Source: RGIG8748 sp045606045
GTDB taxonomy: Bacteria > Bacillota > Clostridia > UMGS1810
Length of the DNA stretch: 30,911 nucleotides
Assembly: GCA_045606045.1 (NCBI GenBank)
Contig: JAZURE010000056.1
Span: 1 to 30,911, forward strand
Direction: 5' to 3'
Each line of letters starts with the position of its first letter. Position 1 is the stretch's first letter. The notes under the pieces were generated by a model, which saw only the letters and a list, made by a program, of their open reading frames with translations, was not told the DNA's origin and ran no database searches. The translations under genes and the position numbers were made by a program. Shown here one piece after another: positions 26,382 through 30,911 of the stretch.

Positions 26382-27563
26382 TCAATTTTCTAATCTGCAG
26401 GTCAGGGTAAGTTCATCGAGTGTTTTGCCAAATGGCATACGATAGTCACTACGGTACTTTTCTCTGTCCTCTATGTTTTTGAAGTCCGGTACATCGTACT
26501 GCTTGCTATCGTTTAATGCACTGTACCACGAAAGTATGCCCACTGCTGAGAGCTTTACGGAACGGTATACATCAAAGTAAGGCTCAATCTCGCCTCTTAA
26601 GTATCTTAAGAAATTAAGAACAACAAAGAAATCTATACCACCGTGACCTATTGCCGCAAGCTTACCTCTGTACTTGGCTTTCTTCTCGTCGGAAAGGTCG
26701 CCCCATTCCCAGTCTGGATAGCTTAAATTTGTCTGCGCGTTTCCATGGCCCATGGAAAGAAGCGGTTCGAAGTGATAATCATAACGCACTGTTTCGTGTG
26801 TGCCGTTTTCGCATGCTACTCTGTACCATTTACTTACAGTACCCGAAGACACACATCCTGTAGTGTTGAATACTGCACCATTATCCATTTCTGTAATGGT
26901 AAAGGTTTTGGGGGTGTTGGCTATTCTGCCCTCGCGCTCCATAGCCACTGCTTTGCAAAGAACCTTCTTCGGCTCCGTCTTGGTTATGTACATAAGCGGT
27001 GCCAATGTATGCATGTTGTAATAACAGCTCGGCAGGGTTTTTCGCCAATGCAGATTGGAATAATCTACAGTCGGCACAACGCCCGGGTCTGATGGATGAA
27101 TGTACTCGGCATCGGCATATACTACGCGCCCGTACTCACCCTCCTCAAGCTTTTTCATAATACCCGTGAGAGGCTGGAAGTAAAGACAGTTTGCAGCGAG
27201 CATATATTTGCCATTATACTTTTCGTATGCTTCTACAAGGTCTACACACTGCCCCAGACTTGGTGCGGCTGTGGTTTCCGAAAGAACGGCAACCCCTGCC
27301 TCCATAGCTTTTATGGCATACTCGGCATGCTCGTGAAAGTAATTGCAAAGAAGTACTCCGTCCAGACCTGAATGTATAAATTCATCGAAATCCTTATACA
27401 CCTTGGTTTCTTCCGTAAAATATTCTCTTACGCGTTCTACATTTTTGTCATTGATTTCGCACACTGCGGATATGACCATTTCATCAGAGAGGACCTGAGC
27501 AGCCTTTAATATAAAATTACCTCTGTCCACTCCCATAACGCCTAGCTTTAATTTCTTAATCAT
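26382..27563 (-). CDS. Gfo/Idh/MocA-family oxidoreductase-like protein
   Basis: 393 residues with an N-terminal Rossmann fold (LKLGVMGVDRGNFILKAA, 6-23; AVCEINDKN) and a C-terminal Gfo/Idh/MocA dimerisation domain. Family members oxidise or reduce sugars, inositols and their derivatives with NAD(P), and some hydrolyse glycosides. Two oddities: the nucleotide-binding loop is GVMGVDRGN instead of GxGxxG, and the position of the catalytic EKP lysine reads SETTAA (95-100) without lysine. His in AEYIHPSDP and the DFFVVLNFLRYL stretch fit the family otherwise. It is the first gene of the locus, with GGAGG 9 nt before the ATG. The reaction cannot be assigned; the substrate is presumably a monosaccharide released from the imported glycan. 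Confidence 0.85.
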   Translation of the reverse strand: MIKKLKLGVMGVDRGNFILKAAQVLSDEMVISAVCEINDKNVERVREYFTEETKVYKDFDEFIHSGLDGVLLCNYFHEHAEYAIKAMEAGVAVLSETTAAPSLGQCVDLVEAYEKYNGKYMLAANCLYFQPLTGIMKKLEEGEYGRVVYADAEYIHPSDPGVVPTVDYSNLHWRKTLPSCYYNMHTLAPLMYITKTEPKKVLCKAVAMEREGRIANTPKTFTITEMDNGAVFNTTGCVSSGTVSKWYRVACENGTHETVRYDYHFEPLLSMGHGNAQTNLSYPDWEWGDLSDEKKAKYRGKLAAIGHGGIDFFVVLNFLRYLRGEIEPYFDVYRSVKLSAVGILSWYSALNDSKQYDVPDFKNIEDREKYRSDYRMPFGKTLDELTLTCRLEN

Positions 27564-27594
27564 GACTTAAAACCTCCAATGGTTAAAACAAAAC

Positions 27595-27610
27595 TGCACT
27601 ATATAGTACA
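27595..27610 (-). promoter_or_regulatory. Palindrome upstream of the minus-strand locus, possible operator
   Basis: A 16-bp near-perfect palindrome (TGcACTATATAGTaCA, core ACTATATAGT perfect) lies 32 bp before the first gene of the locus, in the 190-bp intergenic region facing the sensor kinase gene. Its position suits a regulator-binding site or core-promoter element. I could not find a clean -35/-10 pair on the minus strand here. Confidence 0.4.
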
Positions 27611-27700
27611 TATTTTATCAAAAAACACTTTGTAAGTAATGCGTATTCTTACGATTGTACCTACACATTCTACCGATTTTTATTGATAGTTTAGTTTTTC

Positions 27701-27729
27701 TTGACAAAGGCATTTTTTCATCGTAGAAT
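27701..27729 (+). promoter_or_regulatory. Sigma-A promoter of the sensor kinase gene
   Basis: A consensus -35 box TTGACA (27701-27706) and a -10 box TAGAAT (27724-27729) are separated by exactly 17 nt. The predicted start of transcription is near 27736, about 28 nt before the ATG. This is the best promoter in the window and implies steady expression of the kinase. Confidence 0.78.
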
Positions 27730-27763
27730 CAAAATATAATTACGAATTAAAAAGGTGCTTTGT

Positions 27764-29488
27764 ATGAAAAAGTCTCTCAAAAACCATTTTTTTGAAAAAT
27801 TCAGATGGAGTAATATTTTCATTTTGAACCTAAGGCGTTCAATGGCTCTTATTGCAATTCCGCTTATAGCGATAAACATATTATCTACCATATATTACTA
27901 CAAAAACATATCTCTGGAGTACTCTTCTTCCTCAAAGCAGATACTCTCCTCGGTTGAAAATGTCATATCAAACACCATGGCAGAGTGTGAAGATATATTT
28001 AACACTATAAACAAAGAGCAGGGGCTTAACCTGCTTATGCAAACAGAGCATATAGAAAGCCTTACAGGAAGCCGTGCAACACCCATAAGTAACTTAAAAA
28101 CTATGTTGGGAACGCAAATCCTTTACTCAGGAAACATAAGCTCCATAGACATATACAGCTACAAAGCGGAGTATGTGCTTTCTTCTACAGGAAGCGGGAA
28201 AATAGATTTTATAACAAACAAGCCATGGCACAATACTAACTCGGATGAGCTGTTTTACATGGTAAAAAACGGAGATACCTTTTGCATCTGCTATAATCTT
28301 GTAAGCAACATGCAAAAGATAGGACTTATAATTTTTAACATAGACACAGCCCCTCTTGAAGCAATATATATGTACTCGCCCGAAAGAAACTGTGATTTGG
28401 TGCTGTCGGGTAAAGACAAAATGGTTTTCTATGCCTCAGACAAAGCACTTATGACAAGTACAGACTTTGACCTTTTTGGTACTGAAACCAGAATCCGCCA
28501 GAAAAACAAATTTACCGAGGTGTACTCTTCGGTAAATGATGTATTTGTAAGACTTATACTTGAGCATACACACCCTATATTTTCACAGCTTGTCTACATG
28601 ACACTGTTATCACTTTTACTTATGTTTATACTTTCATTTGTATTTGCTTATATACTTTCAAAACAGTTTTACCGTTCCATAGATGAAATTGCAGTTACTA
28701 TAAATGATGTAAATTCCGACACCGCACCAGAAAGAATTACAGATGAAATTTCATACATAAATCAAAATATTCTCAGTATGAAAAGCAAAAATCAGATGCT
28801 CGAGCAGGAGCTGGTAAAAAGCTTCATAGAGCTTAAAAAGATGCAAACAAAAACATTGCAGATGCAGTTTACACCCCACTTTCTTTTTAACGCGTTAAAC
28901 ACCCTAAATGCATCAATAATGCTGAAGCTCGGGGTAAACAATCCCGAAAGTGCAAGCATAGAAACAATAGCCGAAATGCTCACCTCTTCGCTGGATGTGA
29001 CAAATTACATTATTACAGTAAGGGAAGAAATCGACCACTGCAAAAAGTATGTGAAAATCCAGTCCTTTATATCCAATAACAATTTTGATATAAGCTGGGA
29101 TATTTCAGATGATGTTCTAAACTTTATAACATTAAAATTTTCCCTTCAGCCCCTTATAGAAAATGCCTTTAAGCACGGCATAAGGCACCTGCAGAACAAG
29201 GCAAGGGGACGCCTTGCTGTTCGCGTGAGAAAAGACGGCAAAAACCTTGTGTTCAGAATCGAAAACAACGGCCCCACACCCGATTACAACACGGTAAAAA
29301 GACTAAATGATATGCTCTCAGCCTCCGTTAATGCAGATAAAAACCATGTGGGACTATTTAATGTGAATAAAAGAATACACTTAATATTCGGTGATGAGTA
29401 CGGATGCACCATAGATGTGCAAAACGGTCTTACCGTGCTTAAGGTGGTAATACCCATAACTACTGATACGGATGTCTTTAAGGAATAA
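27764..29488 (+). CDS. YesM-type two-component sensor histidine kinase
   Basis: 574 residues from the ATG at 27764, which has AAAGGTG 6 nt upstream; the in-frame GTG at 27755 lies in that RBS and is less likely. One transmembrane helix (about 26-46), an extracellular sensor region (47-270), a second helix (about 275-300) and a HAMP-like linker precede the His_kinase domain. FTPHFLFNALN (369-379) contains the phospho-acceptor His372. LIENAFKHG (464-472) is the N box, NNGP (501-504) and HVGLFNVNKRIHLIFG (528-543) complete the ATPase fold. Relatives work with AraC-type YesN regulators to induce pectin genes. No response regulator is encoded here, so it is an orphan in this window. It is divergent from the locus and probably senses its substrate. 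Confidence 0.93.
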   Translation: MKKSLKNHFFEKFRWSNIFILNLRRSMALIAIPLIAINILSTIYYYKNISLEYSSSSKQILSSVENVISNTMAECEDIFNTINKEQGLNLLMQTEHIESLTGSRATPISNLKTMLGTQILYSGNISSIDIYSYKAEYVLSSTGSGKIDFITNKPWHNTNSDELFYMVKNGDTFCICYNLVSNMQKIGLIIFNIDTAPLEAIYMYSPERNCDLVLSGKDKMVFYASDKALMTSTDFDLFGTETRIRQKNKFTEVYSSVNDVFVRLILEHTHPIFSQLVYMTLLSLLLMFILSFVFAYILSKQFYRSIDEIAVTINDVNSDTAPERITDEISYINQNILSMKSKNQMLEQELVKSFIELKKMQTKTLQMQFTPHFLFNALNTLNASIMLKLGVNNPESASIETIAEMLTSSLDVTNYIITVREEIDHCKKYVKIQSFISNNNFDISWDISDDVLNFITLKFSLQPLIENAFKHGIRHLQNKARGRLAVRVRKDGKNLVFRIENNGPTPDYNTVKRLNDMLSASVNADKNHVGLFNVNKRIHLIFGDEYGCTIDVQNGLTVLKVVIPITTDTDVFKE

Positions 29489-29527
29489 AACAAGGGCTGT
29501 AAAACTACGTTTTACAGCCCTTGTTTT
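29487..29527. terminator. Bidirectional intrinsic terminator
   Basis: A perfect 19-bp stem (arms 29487-29505 and 29509-29527) with a 3-nt loop and GC-rich core CAAGGGCTGT/ACAGCCCTTG is flanked by AAAA on the left and TTTT on the right. It overlaps the stop codon of the kinase gene and the last codon region of the convergent RpiB-like gene, so it serves both. Confidence 0.92.
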
Positions 29528-30098
29528 ATTCAGGTTTAGTTTCTAACTTAAGCGGATAATCACCAAGCTTTTTTACCTTAAAGCCGTTTGCCTTATACTC
29601 CTCGTAATTAAATGCATCAAGCTCATCCATGGAAAGCTTATGGAATTCATAAAAGTTATGCCACCATTCGTAGCCTGTGCCAAGCTCTGCATTAAGATAC
29701 GCATCTGCTATATCGCAGCCCATTGCTGGTGCTACATAAAAGGCACCCATTGCAAGCACATTTACTCCGTTGCCCGTTATGGCACGAAGTGCGGCAGGAA
29801 CACTCTCTACCACGCCTGCGTGAACACCGGGGCACTTACTTGCGGCAATGTGAATACCCATGCCTGTACCGCAGAAGAGAAGAGCTCTTTCAAACTCGCC
29901 CTCGGAAATCATGGCTCCTGCTCTAAGACCTACTCTGTGGAACATGAGGTCTGTATCATCGGGGTCGGAATCCTTTTTTACACCGATATCGGTAATTGTC
30001 CACCCCTTTGCTTCGAGGTGTGCCACTACTGTCTCTTTAAGCGGAAATCCTGCAAAATCCGCCGCCACAAGAAGCTCTTTGTCTTTGATTTTTTTCAT
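29526..30098 (-). CDS. RpiB/LacA/LacB-family sugar-phosphate isomerase, divergent
   Basis: 190 residues, longer than typical ribose-5-phosphate isomerase B (about 150). The fold is clear from LLVAADFAGFPLKETV (9-24), the LLFCGTGMGIHIAASK loop (73-88) with Cys76 and the anion-binding Gly-Thr-Gly, and GVNVLAMGA (111-119). The DHAG histidine of RpiB is Phe15 and the HNxAN histidine is replaced by TGNGVN, so the substrate is probably not ribose 5-phosphate in the usual form. The extra C-terminal 45 residues (EWWHNFYEFHKL onward) are shared with longer members of the family that act on other sugar phosphates. The start is fixed by an in-frame stop two codons upstream. No good RBS is seen. It is divergent from the IS110 element and converges with the kinase gene. 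Confidence 0.83.
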   Translation of the reverse strand: MKKIKDKELLVAADFAGFPLKETVVAHLEAKGWTITDIGVKKDSDPDDTDLMFHRVGLRAGAMISEGEFERALLFCGTGMGIHIAASKCPGVHAGVVESVPAALRAITGNGVNVLAMGAFYVAPAMGCDIADAYLNAELGTGYEWWHNFYEFHKLSMDELDAFNYEEYKANGFKVKKLGDYPLKLETKPE

Positions 30099-30112
30099 AA
30101 CTTATTCTTGTA

Positions 30113-30138
30113 TGATATATTTAGTCCTAAATATATCA
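30113..30138 (-). promoter_or_regulatory. Perfect 12-bp-arm palindrome, probable operator of the isomerase gene
   Basis: The arms TGATATATTTAG and CTAAATATATCA are exact reverse complements separated by 2 bp (TC). The palindrome covers the predicted -10 box and transcription start of the RpiB-like gene, which ends 15 bp further on. This position is typical for a repressor site. The binding protein cannot be named from sequence. Confidence 0.65.
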
Positions 30139-30158
30139 ATACTCTCCTTTCTTTTAAA
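30130..30158 (-). promoter_or_regulatory. Predicted promoter of the RpiB-like gene
   Basis: On the minus strand TTTAAA (30153-30158) and an extended -10 TGATATATT (-10 hexamer TATATT at 30130-30135) are 17 nt apart. Transcription would begin near 30123, giving a short leader of about 25 nt without a clear Shine-Dalgarno sequence. Confidence 0.55.
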
Positions 30159-30164
30159 CCTTTA

Positions 30165-30173
30165 TGATATAAT
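30165..30173 (+). promoter_or_regulatory. Extended -10 promoter reading into the IS110 element
   Basis: TGaTATAAT (30165-30173) is an exact extended -10 element on the plus strand; no good -35 hexamer is present at 17 nt. Transcription would start near 30180. Confidence 0.5.
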
Positions 30174-30179
30174 CAATAA

Positions 30180-30358
30180 AACACTGTGGACTTTTCATAT
30201 TATTTTATAGCTTTGACTATTCGAAGGAGTGTATTGCCACAGTTTTATCTAAATTATTTATAGTTGGATAAGTCTTGGAACTTTCATTTCCCGCAAGTTT
30301 ATGATGATAAAACTAAGTGGACAAACACAGTGTAAACTTACAAAGGAGTTGTTCTTTA
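30180..30358 (+). ncRNA. Candidate IS110 bridge RNA / non-coding left end
   Basis: The stretch between the predicted transcription start and the transposase ATG is 179 nt and has no open frame. In IS110-group elements the segment upstream of the recombinase encodes a structured bridge RNA of about this length that pairs with donor and target DNA. Inverted segments ACACTGTG (30181-30188) and CACAGTGT (30326-30333) could close the RNA, and CCACAGTTTT (30237-30246) could pair with the same left arm as an alternative. I could not fold the RNA or locate its guide loops. Confidence 0.4.
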
Positions 30359-30911
30359 ATGTACTATGTTGGCATTGATGTTGCCAAACAAACACACTAT
30401 GCAGCAGTTATGAATTCTGATGGTGAAATCCTTGTTAGTCCATTTTCTTTCTCTAACAATCACACGGGCTTTCAATTACTGCTTGATAATCTCTTGGAAT
30501 TTCCAAAAGAAGAAATCCTGATTGGAATGGAATCTACTGCTCATTACGCCGAGAACCTTACCTGTTTTCTGTATTCAAGAAATTTCAATGTTTGTATTAT
30601 CAATCCTATACAGACTTCTACTCTCAGGAAAACCAATATCAGAAAAACTAAAACCGATTCTGTTGATACATACCTTATTATTAAGGCTTTGATGATGAAT
30701 CAATATCGGCTGTTTTCCGAGCGTGATTATGATTCCTTGCAATTAAAAAACCTCTGTCGCTTCCGTCTAAAACTTATGAAGGCTAGGACAAAGGTTAAAA
30801 TTCAACTTGTTACTTATGTGGATTTGTTATTTCCTGAATTACAGTACTTTTTCAAGTCCGGTATTCACGGAAAGGCTTGTTATGAACTACTCAAAACAGA
30901 ACCAAATCCCG
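30359..30911 (+). CDS. IS110-family transposase (DEDD), 3'-truncated by window end
   Basis: The frame is open from the ATG at 30359 to the end of the window (184 residues seen; full family members are near 400). AAAGGAG lies about 10 nt upstream. The N-terminal RuvC-like DEDD domain is complete: Asp7 in YVGIDVAKQTHYAAV, Glu58 in IGMESTAHYAENL, and Asp100 and Asp103 in KTDSVDTYLI. PIQTSTLRKTNIRKTKTD is also characteristic. The C-terminal transposase_20 domain with the catalytic serine lies outside the window, so activity cannot be judged. Base composition is more AT-rich than in the sugar locus, as expected for an acquired element. Confidence 0.93.
   Translation, partial: MYYVGIDVAKQTHYAAVMNSDGEILVSPFSFSNNHTGFQLLLDNLLEFPKEEILIGMESTAHYAENLTCFLYSRNFNVCIINPIQTSTLRKTNIRKTKTDSVDTYLIIKALMMNQYRLFSERDYDSLQLKNLCRFRLKLMKARTKVKIQLVTYVDLLFPELQYFFKSGIHGKACYELLKTEPNP

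Larger units (their letters stand above)
30159..30911 (+). mobile_element. IS110-family insertion sequence, left part only
   Basis: The element includes the transposase reading frame that runs off the window and its upstream non-coding end. The left boundary is not defined by inverted repeats, as usual for IS110. I place it between the -35 box of the isomerase gene (30158) and the IS promoter near 30165, so it is an estimate. The element sits immediately upstream of the isomerase promoter. Confidence 0.6.

Overview
The window looks like a chromosomal segment of a low-GC Gram-positive anaerobe of the Clostridia. The evidence is strong AAGGAGG-type ribosome binding sites, an Lpl/Ytc-type sugar ABC transporter with a lipoprotein binding protein, a YesM-type sensor kinase, S-layer homology (SLH) wall-anchoring domains and an IS110 element. 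A gut or rumen pectin degrader would fit, but that placement is inference. No rRNA or tRNA is visible, so taxonomy cannot be taken further.

Layout. Thirteen consecutive reading units on the minus strand (27563 down to 161) form one long carbohydrate-utilisation locus with gaps mostly under 70 bp. In transcription order they are: a Gfo/Idh/MocA-type protein; two ABC permeases and a binding lipoprotein; a secreted parallel beta-helix protein; a secreted protein with a novel-looking beta module plus three SLH domains; a second SLH protein; a longer beta-helix protein; a secreted protein with three copies of the same beta module running into an SGNH (GDSL) esterase domain, but broken by a frameshift in an A10 run; a canonical intrinsic terminator; and then four cytoplasmic genes: GH4 (LplD-like), a GH106-like enzyme, GH29 alpha-fucosidase and a sugar isomerase/epimerase. 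Facing away from this block is a plus-strand sensor histidine kinase with a very good sigma-A promoter. It converges on an RpiB-like isomerase through a 19-bp bidirectional terminator. The right edge is the left part of an IS110-family element, cut by the window end, with a 179-nt non-coding segment that is a candidate bridge RNA.

How it may work together (inference from families). The beta-helix proteins, the SGNH esterase and the module/SLH proteins act outside the cell, with SLH domains tethering material to the wall. Released oligosaccharides are captured by the lipoprotein and imported by the two permeases, using an ATPase encoded elsewhere. The GH4, GH106-like and GH29 enzymes, which lack signal peptides, would strip galacturonate-, rhamnose- and fucose-type residues inside the cell. 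The isomerases and the oxidoreductase-fold protein would feed the monosaccharides into metabolism. The combination resembles the rhamnogalacturonan loci of Bacillus (yes/lpl/ytc genes), which makes a pectic side chain the best guess for substrate.

The most unusual parts are the repeated module of about 290 residues shared by two neighbouring proteins, the apparent duplication of a [beta-helix + module protein] cassette, the homopolymer frameshift separating the module array from the catalytic serine of the SGNH domain, and a strong terminator directly before the RBS of the intracellular enzymes.
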